Shown in pieces: positions 22,021-34,518 of a stretch of 64,000 nt of DNA. The notes under the pieces were generated by a model that was not told where the DNA came from, did no database searches, and saw nothing but the letters and a program-made list of their open reading frames with translations. Source of the stretch: Stenopsyche tienmushanensis (lineage: Eukaryota > Arthropoda > Insecta > Trichoptera > Stenopsychidae). Positions within the stretch are counted from its first letter, which is position 1. The number at the start of each line of letters is the position of its first letter. The DNA lies in contig WACJ01000514.1 in assembly GCA_008973525.1 (NCBI GenBank), forward strand, positions 2,716,566 through 2,780,565, written 5' to 3'. The position numbers were made by a program, and so were the translations under genes.

Positions 22021-22429
22021 AGTAACGATCCTGCAATAGACGAGGGAGGAGCGCCCGTTCGCCTTAGAGGCGTCAACCCACCCTTCTCAAAATAAATAAG
22101 GTAGTTTCTCTGCCGCACTCATAATTCATTGAATTTTTAAATATGTTATATCAAATGCTTTTATTTCCTGTAGTTTAATAGAATTAAAACCCCGATAATA
22201 AACTATTTTTTCCATTGCTTGTTGAAAGCAATCAAATTGATTTGCAATGTACCATTTAATCATATTTTATATTTATTTTTATAAGTTTGTGGCGTAGAGT
22301 ACAAAATATTCACCGTGATACTACTGTTAATTTTCGTATGCTTAATTTTCATAGTTAATAACGGTCTTTCATTAGAAATATTAGTATGTGCGAAGTTTGA
22401 ATAAAGACGTGCAGGAAAAAATAATAGCG

Positions 22430-23450
22430 TCGACCGATAGTCTTGGCCGCGGAATAACGTCCTCCTCTCGCAAGCATCGTAGCGGTCTCGCAAAAAGGGT
22501 ATCTCTCTGTGGAAAATAGATATGCTGGCCAAGAACGTCAACGGAACGGATGAACGGATCTCTATAGGGTAAATAAATTTGGAGCGGCTGCATGAGATGG
22601 GTCTCAATTAAAGCTGCGTAAAAAATATTTTTCCCACCAACAAAACATCACTCTTCAGCATCCATATTCTTTCATAGTTTGGCGTGTTCTAATGACCATA
22701 TTTTTGCAGAGCTAATTCCTTGTCAATGGTTGGAGATTGACGCGTGAATGCCGTGGTATTCATTCGCGCATCAATTAGTCTTCGGCCCGTATTTAGCACC
22801 GTTTTCCTGCTAAGAACAATAATTAACATCGATGATTATCGATTCGCCTCACGTGATAAGGCTTTCCCATAAACATATCATCATGATTGATTAAATACTG
22901 TTATTGAATGCGCACCTTTTAATCAGCTCAATGGTGGCAAGGAAGTCGGTTCACACTCGGAGCACGACGATTATTGGCGATTTCCGACGGACAATTTGTG
23001 AAAAGCACACTGTGAACAAGTCGCAGGCTTGCTTATTTATGTAGGACGTCGCAGGCGTGCAGATAATTAACTGATCAATTAACGACATCTAAGCCTTAAT
23101 TGAGCGATTCTCGGGGCAATTTATGGCTTAATGGCAAACAAGAGAGTATGCTAAAGACTGTCCCGCAATTAAGACGATTTTTTAGATTTGGTGGTATTCG
23201 GAGAGCGTCCTCTAGGTATTTGGGTCTTGCGAACGCCAAAGGCAAGAACCGCCTCAAATTATTGTCTTGTAAAACCGAAAGGCCATTTTCTCTTTCTTCC
23301 GACGAAGGGGGCCGCACCGACTGCCAACGTGAGGCCGATTTGTGAGGTTTCCATTCAAATTGTTCTAGCTACTCTTATTTCAACGTTTGTTTACATTGTA
23401 CCCATAACTGTTCAAGGCCCCCAATGGGATTTCGATTTTCAACGCCAATA
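22430..23450. other. GC-rich islands without recognised genes
   Basis: The parts 22430-22620 and 22730-23450 are GC-richer and carry overlapping frames on both strands (115 codons on - at 22260-22607; 81 and 87 codons on + at 23100-23451). Overlap on both strands with no family resemblance argues against coding and for conserved non-coding or old repeat DNA. Confidence 0.25.
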
Positions 23451-23459
23451 AGCCGAAAA

Positions 23460-25830
23460 TGCTTAACAAGCAGTTAACGTACCCATGCAATGTCGAATAT
23501 CACCAATCAGTATTGATTTACCTCGTCACATCGGTCTGTTTACACTTTCTACCTATTTACTCTGAGAACAAAATCCAGATATTTCTTTGGGAAATCAATC
23601 ATTCGATACCAAAATATATTTATTTAAAGCCCTACTATTGCAATACTAACTCGAACAAATTTGACTGAAGTACAATGCATGCAAAGCCTTATATGGATCA
23701 TCCAACAATCATCTCGACCAATGCTAAGAAAATCTTCTATCACTCTACTCACGACTATATACACAAAGATACTCACCGACTTACATCGTTCCAATTTATT
23801 ATTCTTGTCGAATTTTCAGTCTTTTAAAGTGTCAATTTTCATCTCAAATTGAAGAAAATATTGACATTTCATTTGATGAAGCAAACACTTCTTATATTAA
23901 AATAATTGTTTGAATAAGTTTGCTAAATCGTCTGATTTATTATAAAAAAAACCACCTATATTTTACAATATGTGATATTAATTAATACTGAGCATAAAAA
24001 TGCAAAATTTTAAATTACATGTAATAAAAATGGATCAACGCACAATCTGAATATCTCAGTTCGATTCATATTGAGAATCTTTTTACGCGAATTATTCAAT
24101 TAACGCATAAATATGTATGCACAAGCTATTTAATGTATCGTGTATACTTGATGAATGTATTTGGATGGTGCTTAGAATTTCTTTGATTTCATTATCTAGT
24201 TCATTAAATGATCAATGAGAAAATAAATCAATGAGGTCAGATTTCTCTATGAGCATTTTTTTATTTGATCCCCATTTTATTATAATTAGAACTATTATTT
24301 GCAAATATCGATATGTTAAAAATATTTTTTTGTCAAATAATTAAACATTTTGGATATTTTTTTCTATAACCTTTATAGAATTTGATTATTTTTTTTGGGG
24401 GGGGGGAATAATTCCACTAGCTTAAAAGTAACAAATTGAAATTATTATTTAAGCACTACAAAGCCTTCCCGTTAATTTCATCGAAAATTATATTAAAACG
24501 CTTCCGGGGGTGTTTTATCAAATACTCGCCAATTATAAAATTTACGATATGAATAAAATCAAAGAAGTGCATTTAGCATCTCTATAACTAAAATATATAT
24601 TTTTAATGATCGCAATTAAAACCTACCTGAATTCCACAATAGAATGTGTGAAAGCTGCGGTAAATGAAACGCTCGCTTCATAAATCAGTAGTCGCGGTTA
24701 TAGCTTTTTGCTAAACGTATGGTCGTATTTCAAAATATTTTCGCCATAAAAACCAAGTGTTACTGGCTTAAACTAGCTCTTTGAGTGGCAAAAACATTTG
24801 TACGGGGGTCGTAAAATATAACATGGCGGACTTTTAAGGATTGCTATTCTGTTCAGAGTGTTAAAGTAAGCCATCGTGCCTCGTTTCGTCGAATTTTTCG
24901 ATCGCATTTTATCTTTGGTCATTGATGCATTGATCATCGATCATGCTTGTTGATTGATTATGCTGTAATTAGTGTCAGTATATTTGATTTCATCGATAAG
25001 CTCATCCGATGCTCAAGTTTGTTGCCTCAGTGTGTGATGCACCATACGTTTTTCTTATGCTATTGATTAATATAACACGCCATGGTTTGACTTTCTCTCT
25101 CATTGTAGTTTTGACTAAATTGTATGCGCCGTTTGTATTAATAAGGAGTGCTCAATGGGCAAACTTATGGGTTTCGATTAACCTTTTGTCGGTTCTGTGT
25201 GTGACCTCGTATAGGTCTTTGTGACTCTTTACCATTTTAGAAACAGTATGAAGCCGTAATAAATCATGATTATCCCTTGCATTCCAAATTTTGGCCGTTT
25301 TGATCGGTTCAAATTGATGAAATTGAATTTAATGCACATTCATTTCGGTCAATTTCATCATAATGTAGTTCATATTTACTCTCAGTGATACCTACGAGAG
25401 ACAAAGTATTTTATTTTAGTTAATCCTCTATTAACAATAGATATATGGGACTTATCTATTTGATGGGAATCGTAGATGGACTTTCAATCCTAATAAATTA
25501 ACGACAATCTTCCATCAATTTGTAGTTCACAATTCAAAGTTCGAATCTAATTTATTGAAGAAACATTAACTTACTTTCGAATCTAATATATCGAAAGTAT
25601 TCCAATACCTGAAAACATCTGGTGAGGTCACCTATGAATAACCAATTTGCAAAAATCATTAGCAAGTCATTTGAAGGTAATGATACATTACCCTTAATTA
25701 TAGATTTTCTTACCTAAAAAAAGCTTTTCAAATAATCTTATTCTAACCAAATCATATGTGGAAGACAACATAAAAAATGAAGCACTACATTAAAATTATT
25801 TATCTTTACAATAATATTTAATAATTTATA
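23460..25830. other. AT-rich non-coding DNA with a poly-G tract
   Basis: No gene was recognised. A T-run followed by ten G bases lies around 24390-24408. Around 24940-24970 is TTGATTGATTATGCTGTAAT, which has homeodomain/TALE-type cores, and an ATGGCGGAC (YY1-like) lies near 24824. None is decisive alone. Confidence 0.3.
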
Positions 25831-26460
25831 CATATGGCCCTCGACTTTCGCAAATAATTTGTTCCTGAATGTGCGAATGTTGAATATTTGAAAATAAAGG
25901 GATATAAAACATCACAAATTGTATTTTAAAAATAATATTTATCAATGTCCCACAATATCTTCTTATCAAAGAGTTCTATTATATAGCATGCTGTATCTTT
26001 GTCAATCGATCTACGTATTTGCGATATATATTCTCCATTGGGATTACGTTATTTTATGATAGCCAAAAAATTGTCAAGATGAATGAAGGCTTCATTTATA
26101 TTTTTAATTGTCAAAGTATTGCCAATTTTATCATCTTCTGTCCCACTTTCATTGTATATTTAATTTAACTCTTGTTGTTCAATTACGTATTCATTTGACA
26201 GAGGTACTAATTGCGATTAAATCAATTCATTAACATTTTCGTTGTTGACGTCCAAGTTTAATTGATTCATTAGGCTAACTATTTCATCTATGATCGTTTC
26301 CGGAGTGAGTTTATGAATCTCCAAGCAGCTCACTCATTTTTAAGTCCCACAGTACTGCAGGGCTTCGCTCTTCGAATCACATCTAACTTACAACGGTCAC
26401 AATTTCTTGGATGAATCTTCAATAACTCAAATTTTCGAGATGACATCAAAAAGAAAGATT
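25831..26460 (-). mobile_element. Second Tigger-like transposon remnant
   Basis: The left end is TA then CATATGGCCCTCGACTTTCG, resembling Tigger-type terminal repeats with the GGCCCTCGACTTTCGC theme. This family differs from the one at 18391. The minus strand inside carries the transposase C-terminus. The opposite end was not found, so the right limit is approximate. Confidence 0.65.
25930..26340 (-). pseudogene. Tigger/jerky-like transposase C-terminal relic
   Basis: On the minus strand the segment reads TPETIIDEIVSLMNQLNLDV, a stop, then QLVPLSNEYVIEQQELN, a stop, then INEAFIHLDNFLAIIK, a stop and RNPNGEYISQIRRSIDK followed by DTACYIIELFDKK. This order (acidic strand, helix with EAF..L, PN.E...IRR.I.....CY) is that of the C-terminal region of Tigger and jerky proteins. 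Three or more stops make it dead. The region 26340-26460 may hold a further degraded piece. Confidence 0.7.
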
Positions 26461-27717
26461 TAAAGACGAAAAGTGTGACAATTAGGGTTTTTTTTTTGCT
26501 TTTCCGCCATGTGTATGGAGATCAGTTCATGGATCAAAATAATGCATTTGATTTTCAAATTTCAGTTTTAACTCTTTTAATGGAACTAATGGACTTTTTT
26601 CATCCCTTTTCCGATGGACGCAGTCTTAATAACAAATTATACAGCCAGCTTTATTTGATTAAAATATTTACGCCGAAATATTAGTTCTATGCAACAAATG
26701 TCAGTCCTCTAAAATAAGCATACAACTGAATAAGTCAACTAATGATAATTGCAGCTAACTCTTGATATCTGTGCTATATATATAAAAGGAAAATAAATGA
26801 TAGAAGAATTACTATTTTATGGGCCACAGGATTTGATTTTGAGAGGAATTGATATCACATCAAAGATCACACTGAAATACGATGGCTCTTAAAGGGCCGC
26901 ATGCTTTTCAGGATTTTTGAATTGCATAAAGAAATTACTTAGTTACTAACTAATCATCACTGTGATTTAGTTAGAGACTTTAAGAAAAATGATGCAATTC
27001 TGAGACTAACCTATTTAATTGATATATTTAGTCACTTGAATGAATTGAACATATCAATCCAAAGATTTGTGAAAATGTATCTTTATTTATTGAAAAACTA
27101 GAAATTTGGACACGTTGAGTTGAAAATGGGAATTTTTGCAAAACTTTCCCTAGATTGATTCCCTTGACATTACAATACATTTGAAACAATTGAGTGAAAC
27201 ATTCAATGGATATTTTACTACTGGAAAAATAACCAAAACGCAGAGATAGATACTGGATCCATTTCTACTCACTCACTTAAATTCTATGGATGATAGCGAT
27301 TTGAAAAAAGATTATCTGATTGGAATCCGAAAACTGAAATACTGAGGTGCGAAGATCTATTTTCAGATTCAAAGGGGTGCAGTTCACTTAAAATGTTAAG
27401 AGCCACTGATCTAATTGATTGTCTCTGAATAAATCTGCAAATGAAAATATTGAAGCAAAAAACTCTCTTATCTATAATTCCTATTCAAATAATCATATCC
27501 TGACTTAACCCAATATAGAAAGAAATGGGAAAACATGCTATTAGGGAAATTTATTTGGAATAATGCAAAAAATTGGATATGCTTCCTTTTGATCGCGCAG
27601 GAACATATCCTCATTTCATATTCCAACCACTTTTTCCTATGCAAGATATCCATTTTACGATTTGTTTTAAATGGGCATTTGACTAGCATAGCATAATTCT
27701 TCTATTGTGCGAGCATG
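26461..27717. other. AT-rich non-coding DNA
   Basis: Short frames only (69 and 73 codons), none recognised; no repeat ends seen. Confidence 0.35.
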
Positions 27718-28002
27718 TCATGATGCAACGACCGCTTCCAAGAATCGAACAAGCAGAGACTTTCTGCATAATTTCAAAGCGGTTCGAACGAATTCGCTCG
27801 CAAATTTACGACCCATCCGCCCATAAATGGACAAGCCCAGCTGAAATAGTATGAAAGCAGCACTTGCACTTTCAATAGAGCCATGGCCCGTTAGTCGGAC
27901 CAAAACAGAAGTCGGTAATTGCAGATCAGACGATGCGGAAATGCGAACAGGTAACTCACCGGTGGGCAAAGACCACCTCCGTAGCGACTGAGCCACCGTT
28001 TA
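27718..28002 (-). repeat. Candidate tRNA-derived SINE (minus strand)
   Basis: Read on the minus strand from 28002, an A-box match TGGCTCAGTCGC (27995-27984) is followed by a perfect 5-bp stem with 7-nt loop, GGTGG-TCTTTGC-CCACC (27977-27961). A degenerate B-box TGTTCGCATTTCC follows at 27949-27937. The A-to-B distance of 46 nt fits a tRNA. Loop position 33 and the D and T arms are not canonical, so this is not a working tRNA. A GC-rich body of about 200 bp follows to 27718, which suggests a SINE with a tRNA-like head. No second copy is obvious in the window. The 92-codon frame here is probably a by-product. Confidence 0.45.
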
Positions 28003-28024
28003 ACTGACAATTTAACGGTTCGTT

Positions 28025-28608
28025 ATGCACGCGCTTAACTCGACGCTTATCTACAATGCAGACATCCACGTACACTTTTGTAAACATTGCGCAATAAACC
28101 ATAGCATCTTATGCAATTATAGAGATAAACACTTGGATATGTGGACGGGGAAAATGCGTGCTTTCCTTTCGTACGTATCTATTATGGGAGATAAGACGGG
28201 TCCGAGATGCTGGATGATGTTTATCATCGACGTAAGAGCTTCGAAGCACTTCAGAGAGCGGACTTATCGAAAAGTGACATCTTGGAGATTACGCGCTTGC
28301 ATAATTGACCGTTGGAGATTTGTACCGGTAGAAATTAAGCACGAACGCTTCTTTAATGCTGACTATTGACTTAATGATGTAATTTCAGCGTAATCTGATT
28401 ACGAATTCGATCAACGACTCGTCCGGGATCAATTTGATTTATGCCTTTAATCGGCGGATTAACTGTAGCACTTTGTTAATTGGATTCGACTCAAAATCTC
28501 AATATCATATTATACAATCCTCGATGACCGAGTTAAGACAACCATGTCAAATTTAAATCTCTGAGAATCGTCAATGTTTTTCGTTGATTTTTATATAACT
28601 TTGAAATA
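28025..28608. other. GC-richer DNA downstream of the SINE-like unit
   Basis: A plus frame of 114 codons (28025-28369) has no family resemblance or splice frame. I regard it as non-coding. Confidence 0.25.
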
Positions 28609-28739
28609 CACTTGGGTCTGTTTTATGCGATAGATAAGTTCTACGGGCAGTCACATAAAAATACTTGAACTGCATAGAAAATTGAGGGAGAGGCCCTTAA
28701 ACCGTGTTATATAAAACCGTATTATACGAGACCCGAGTG
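28609..28739. mobile_element. 131-bp MITE with terminal inverted repeats and TA target site
   Basis: The left end is TA then CACTTGGGTCTGTTTTATGC. The right end, read inward on the minus strand, is CACTCGGGTCTCGTATAATA, followed by TA on the plus strand at 28740-28741. There is no coding capacity. The ends resemble those of non-autonomous Tigger/mariner-superfamily elements. Confidence 0.75.
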
Positions 28740-30554
28740 TATTGTATATGTCTTTTGGTGCACCAATCTTATTATTGCTTTATTTTTGGGTATTAAAATA
28801 AATATGAAATTACATTAATAATTTTCGCACTAAAACGTTCAAATTAATCGTGCTATGCGTTAGCAATCGTACGCAAAATTTATTATGCCAAGCACATCAA
28901 TGCAATAATAAAATACGTGTTTATAGCCGAACAAAATTATAATACATACCGACGACCACCTACGATACTAAGGTCAAAAATCTAAGATTCCGGAACGTCA
29001 ATTATAACAAGGAGAAAAAAAATGGTTGTAATATATTATTGTGTGATGTGACAAGAAAATTGCTCCACTGGACGTTATTGATTGTACTTTAATTTGATTG
29101 CCGTTTTTGTTGCTTCTTAGCCGCTCATTTGCATCCCAAAGTAGCGTATAATTTTTCTTATATAATACTTCAAACCATGTGAAAATCTTAACCAAAAATA
29201 CAATAGAATATTAGCCTTCCACATAATGATGGTTATCTATATTATTTAAAAATGCTCGGATGGCATTGTTTCATTTGTTCGCTAAAATTACATGTCATTT
29301 AGGCTTATCGTACAGGAAAGGCGAAAGAAGATTTCACATATCACATAACGTGCTTTTGTTTATGTAAATTTTTACAAATGAATTGTTGCACTCCTCTCGC
29401 GCGTCTTTATCAAGCTGAAGATCGTGAAAGTGGCCAAAACGCCACCACAAGACATCGGGAGTATTTTCTAAAAAAGAAAATACGATGCTATCGCTCTAGA
29501 ACAAAAAACGAGCCTCAATGGTCATGTACGTTATTTGTTCACAGCACACATAATTTGAAGTTGATGAAATAACACGTCCGCATTATGCATATATTACTTT
29601 TATTGTTTCGAGCCCTAGGAGATGAAATTGGATCGTGAAAAGAAATTTGTGTATCATATCACGATTAGAAGGTCTGATCCGGTGTGATAGGGAAATCTGA
29701 TGATGGACACTTGAATAGCAGTATGAATATTCAATTGCATCCAAGTTTTACTCGGGTAAATATCGCATTGCGTCGGGCAACTTTCAAATCAATCAGCATC
29801 CAAAGGTATATAGATTAATTCTAATGCAATAAGACTTTTGAGAGGTCCATTTCTATTTTTGATAATGGACTGATTGCGTCCGCAGTCAGCATATGGTCGT
29901 AATGTTTTGACCCTAAATATACATGTTATGTAAAAATCAAAGATATTATCGAAACGACCCAACACAATAGATACGCAACTATAATCACTATTTTCTTAGA
30001 TAACATAACAGCTAAATAAGAGGGGGAGATTATCCTTTTTTATACATTTTTATATACTTGAGGACTTTTGCTTTCTAATACTTTAATAATTTACGTTTAT
30101 AATTTTGATGAACGTATCTTCAATAAGTAAAATCTGCAAGTCTGTTTATTCTTAATAATTTTCGTGCTCTTTTTGTTATATTTATTTTCAAATGGTAGCA
30201 AATATCGTCACAGTAAATCTTTTCAATACAATTCCATTGAAGTATTCCAGACTTCACAGCTGAGACTTTTCAATTCTCTAGAGATGTCCTAGGGGTGTTT
30301 TGGGATTTATTCATTTATCGTAATGTCAGATTTTAGCCACTCAATTCACACCTGCCACCCTTCATATACACGTTGACTCATACATACCAACCCCTTTATT
30401 AAAAGCTTCATAAAATGTTTAATATTTTCTAGTACTAATATCATATTCATAAAGAATGGAATTACTCATCAAAATAATTAAACTGATTGTCTTTTTCAGA
30501 TAAAATTGCTATCAACCCAAAATCTACCTTGCAATCTCGAGTCATTATTATGTG
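28740..30554. other. AT-rich non-coding DNA
   Basis: No exon, RNA gene or transposon end was recognised; only frames of about 65 codons without features. Confidence 0.35.
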
Positions 30555-31036
30555 TACTGAGATCTTTTTTTATGCGATTTAGAAGTTATGCCGTTTTTTT
30601 AAAGCAATTTTTTTTAAAGCCATTTTGTGATTTATTTATTTTTTGAGTTAGGGACTATAGTGTCATCTTTACTAATTATGAATTATATTGTTGGAAAGAG
30701 AAAATCTACACAGAATAATGATAATATTGACACTGGATATACCATTTCTTCCGAAGAAGAGAGCAATTTTGAATCATATTGAAAATCGCAACGAAAACTA
30801 TCATACAAGGATGATAGTTTGTAATTAAAATGATTAGATTTTTTCTGGTGAATGTCTGGTATTAGAGATGCCAGATGTCAGACATCCTTAAAATTTTACC
30901 AATGGTGCAAGACATACTTTAAATGTTACCAAAAATGTTATTTTTGAATTGCCTTATTTTTTTCCAATATTTTTATTAACTTTTTTTGTGCGACTTTCCG
31001 CAGAACGCATCTACCGCACAAAAAAAGGTTTAAGTG
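30555..31036. mobile_element. Non-autonomous Tigger-like element, about 480 bp
   Basis: The left end around 30555-30592 (GATCTTTTTTTATGCGATTT region) and the right end read on the minus strand from 31036 (CACTTAAACCTTTTTTTGTG, then CGG) match at about 26 of 38 positions. The right end is followed by TA. Phrases such as CCGCAGAACGCATCTACCGC near 31001-31020 are typical of one Tigger-type family. Inside are AT-rich sequences with no intact frame. Confidence 0.55.
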
Positions 31037-34000
31037 TATTTTGTTTAAGTTATCTCTTCTTATATTATATATTTGCTATGTACCCAGACTGGGACTCCAA
31101 GATTTTAATTTGTTTCCTAGTGTTATAATAATAGAATCAGGGACTTCCAAACTTCCAGTCAAAAAGCATCAAGCTTTTAGTTCTAATTATTATACCTTTA
31201 AATAATGATTTGTCACATACGTGATATCTCTAAAATTATAGACGATTGTAAATTCATAACTCGCATGTAGAAGCAGAAATGGAAAATAATACCCATAATA
31301 ATATTTTTAATAAATGTAATATAACCATCCCATAACATAAATTATAACTTCTTATACACAAGACAAGCGCTATTATTCAAACTCATAATAAACTTGACCT
31401 TGATAAATGGATTATTCGAAGCTCGAAAGCCTCGTTGTAGAATATTCTAACTTGCGAAACAATGCGAAAGCTCCAGGAGGTAAAGTTCAAGTTCGGCACG
31501 GTCGTCGAGTGTTGATCTCAAGAGTCGAGCTTTTTGAAATCGTCTAAATAGTTCTATAAGCTCTATTTACGCTTCAAAATAATAAGCATCTTCCAAATGA
31601 AACAAAAAAGAGCAATCAAACGATTAGGCGATGTTTCATTGCCATACGAACATCAATCGCTGCTCGTATTCAATCGAAACCATATCAAACAAATCAATCT
31701 ATTAATTTCCTCTATGGTAATGAGAACTCATTGCATTGAAATAATCGATGATGAATTCATTCCTGCGTGTGATCAATCTACTTCTTTCGATATTAAATCT
31801 GAAATAAATTCATCTACCAGTCTATAGTTGAATGCACGCGGGAAAAGCGCACATTTCCGTCATTTTGACGGCTCATTTTCTTTCATAATTTGCTGGATGT
31901 TCAAATTAAATAAATTATCCCTTTTAAGTAAACATTTAACTGGCATATTTACATTGTCATAATGGAAGATGCTTTCTTCGCAGAGCAACGAACTCAAGTT
32001 CATCGTCCATATTTGGATCAGAAGATTGATCTCTCCCACTAATCAGTCAAAGCGATTTTAATTTATAACTGATTAACATTGATCATACAGTATATTAACA
32101 GTCATTAATGTACTTTCATTTTTTTGCTTAATATTTCTCAATCATAAGAATGTCTTCCCGATGGCTCAAACTGTCTCCTCATCATATCAAGCGCCAACTG
32201 GTTTTACGCCATAAGGATTCGAATGATTCATCCATCAACTTTTTTGCGCTAAACGCTCATCAGCCATTTTTGCTTTTACCGCGATAAAAAAATCGTACAA
32301 GAATTGTGATTAATCGTGATATATTATCGTAATTGTTTTACTGTTTCGCTATTAACACTACACTCTGAAGATCGAGAGGTCATGGGTTGAGCCTCCATCG
32401 TGACCTTCACTTTCTTGTTGCAAAAAAATTATAGGAGCTGACTTCAACACTTCACTTTTACTTTTATCTTAATTTCGCGTTTGCCGACATCTTTATTAGC
32501 GATTCGCATTGATTCGGGTCAAGTGAACACAAGCACGGAAGAACTGTTCGAGTTGGCAATAGAAGGCTTAAAAAATCGTCGGAGGAATTGGATCGTGCTC
32601 GATTCGAGATAAGGAAACCGAAAACTCTCTTCAAATATAAATTTAATTTTAAAAGCACGATCTTTAAAGAAAACAAAGATCCAATTTAACCTTTCAGCGT
32701 TCAAGTTATCGCTCGTGATTTATTGCAAAAAATGTGGGAAAATTTCAAATACTGCAAAGCATACAATTATAAAGATAAAATACAACTAAAGCTTATTTTA
32801 GCACAATGCTAAATGTCAATTGAAGTATATTACGATCATTTTTAATAGCAATCAACGCCTTTATTGTATACTTTCAATGCATTTAACAAGAATAAATGAT
32901 TTGCTCAACGCTATGTAAATTCATCAAGCCAATTCAAAGGAATTGTCTAATCGATCATTGTTTATTGAATGAAGAGCGATGACCTACAATATATGGAACA
33001 TCCCCTCACCCTTATAATTTAATGTTAGGCGATCATCTTTCATTAATTTTTTAATAGATAATTTCAAATTTTTCAACATTTTTTTAATATGAATATCAAA
33101 TTCTCTTTGTTGAAACATCCAATGTGATTTATTTTTGGTTTTTATATGCTACACTTTGATTGCAAAATCAGCTTCTTGTTGATTCAAAATTAGCTTCTAT
33201 GCCCTGATCATCCATCATGAGCTTTGGTTTTTTTACATGATCACCAGGGAGTGTTTTCCTTAATTCTCCCAATACATCATCCGATGATGGGCATCAGTCT
33301 TCTCACAGACATCTCGGTATTGAACACGCGACCATCTCGCAGAAATCATAGCAATAATTTGCAATCAAGCCCGATCGTTCACCATGCATACATGCCTTGA
33401 TCACGACCACGATTACCTTAGCTCTGAGCGAAGAAATCTTCGTGTTGATGTTGTTTTGCATGAGATTTTGCGGTGATTAGCACTGCTGACAGTAGAAAAA
33501 AGGACTGCAAAATGTCAGCTTCCTGCCACACGTCTATCGATCAGAACAACGCGCGTCTAATTATTTGGCGAAAATTCTCATTGTTATCAAACCGGTTGAC
33601 CATAATTACAACTTTCCTGTCTGCGTGTCTGTAATCAGTATTAGCATTGTTAATCTTGTATGTTTTGTGTAATCTATTCTTCGTCGGACCTGCTAATAAT
33701 TCACTTTCAGGCGAGCCGCATTGTTCGACTCGAGCTAATTGCTGGCACACTCGCTAATTTGTTGTCTCGCTAATTTATTTCTCATCTTGCTGTTCTTGTG
33801 GTTTCACACGTCTTGGATCAATTTTTGACACTCCAGTACATTTTCTAATATTAATGTTTCTTGTGGGAAGTTGTAAATGGTGAGCTCTAACGCATAGGTG
33901 GTAAGCGATCAGATAAATGCGTGAGAAGGGGCCATCTTAGAAGCTGCTGACCCCAGTCCGTTTATTGCACAGGAGACACTTACTTGACCCATGAAGATTA

Positions 34001-34480
34001 TCATCGAGAATTACTGCATCTTTTGCCCATAAATAAGCATAATTTTCCATTCCCGCAGTGTTCTTCAAAATATAAAACACTATCCGAGGCATTATTGCTT
34101 CACAGTAGCTATACAATCAATGTCCAAATAAAATATATACATATATGACGATAAAATTTGCATTTTACGATGAAAGATACCTTGATTTAAATAGATACAT
34201 GCATTGTGGTAATCTACAGCTAAATATTGCAAAATCTACTTATCTGAAGATAAGGGTAGTCTAAATATCCACGCATTTCAGACACGTAAGGCAATAATTA
34301 ATAAGCTAATCGATGTACATATTCATCGAGTAAGTCATGTAATCTGTGTTGTGGTAATCAGATTCCGATAGATACGCGCAAATCAAGTTTCCCCATTAGA
34401 ATGATCATCAAATTGACAGCAAATAATTATTGTCGATGATTTATGAATATATCGATAAATATACAGGTAGGCGTCCGAGT
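31037..34480. other. AT-rich non-coding DNA with GC-richer patches
   Basis: Frames at 31597-31827 (+), 32464-32704 (-) and 33541-33750 (-) are short and unlike known proteins. At 32354-32404 is a tRNA-like pattern, a CTCT/AGAG stem and a T-arm ATGGG-TTGAGCC-TCCAT, without a D-arm; it may be an old tRNA-derived repeat. No gene is supported. Confidence 0.3.
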
Positions 34481-34518
34481 TTCATTTTGATATTAAACGA
34501 TTATAATATCAAAATGAA
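34481..34518 (+). repeat. Perfect 15-bp inverted repeat (hairpin) with 8-nt loop
   Basis: The left arm TTCATTTTGATATTA (34481-34495) and right arm TAATATCAAAATGAA (34504-34518) are exact reverse complements around the loop AACGATTA, with one further G-T pair outside. Longer flanking pairing is weak, so a microRNA precursor is possible but unproven. Confidence 0.6.

Noticed and set aside
24390..24410. Poly-T/poly-G tract as a functional element
   Set aside because: A simple homopolymer tract with no associated feature.
32354..32404. tRNA-like anticodon and T arms
   Set aside because: No D-arm and a shortened T-loop; at most a decayed tRNA-derived repeat.
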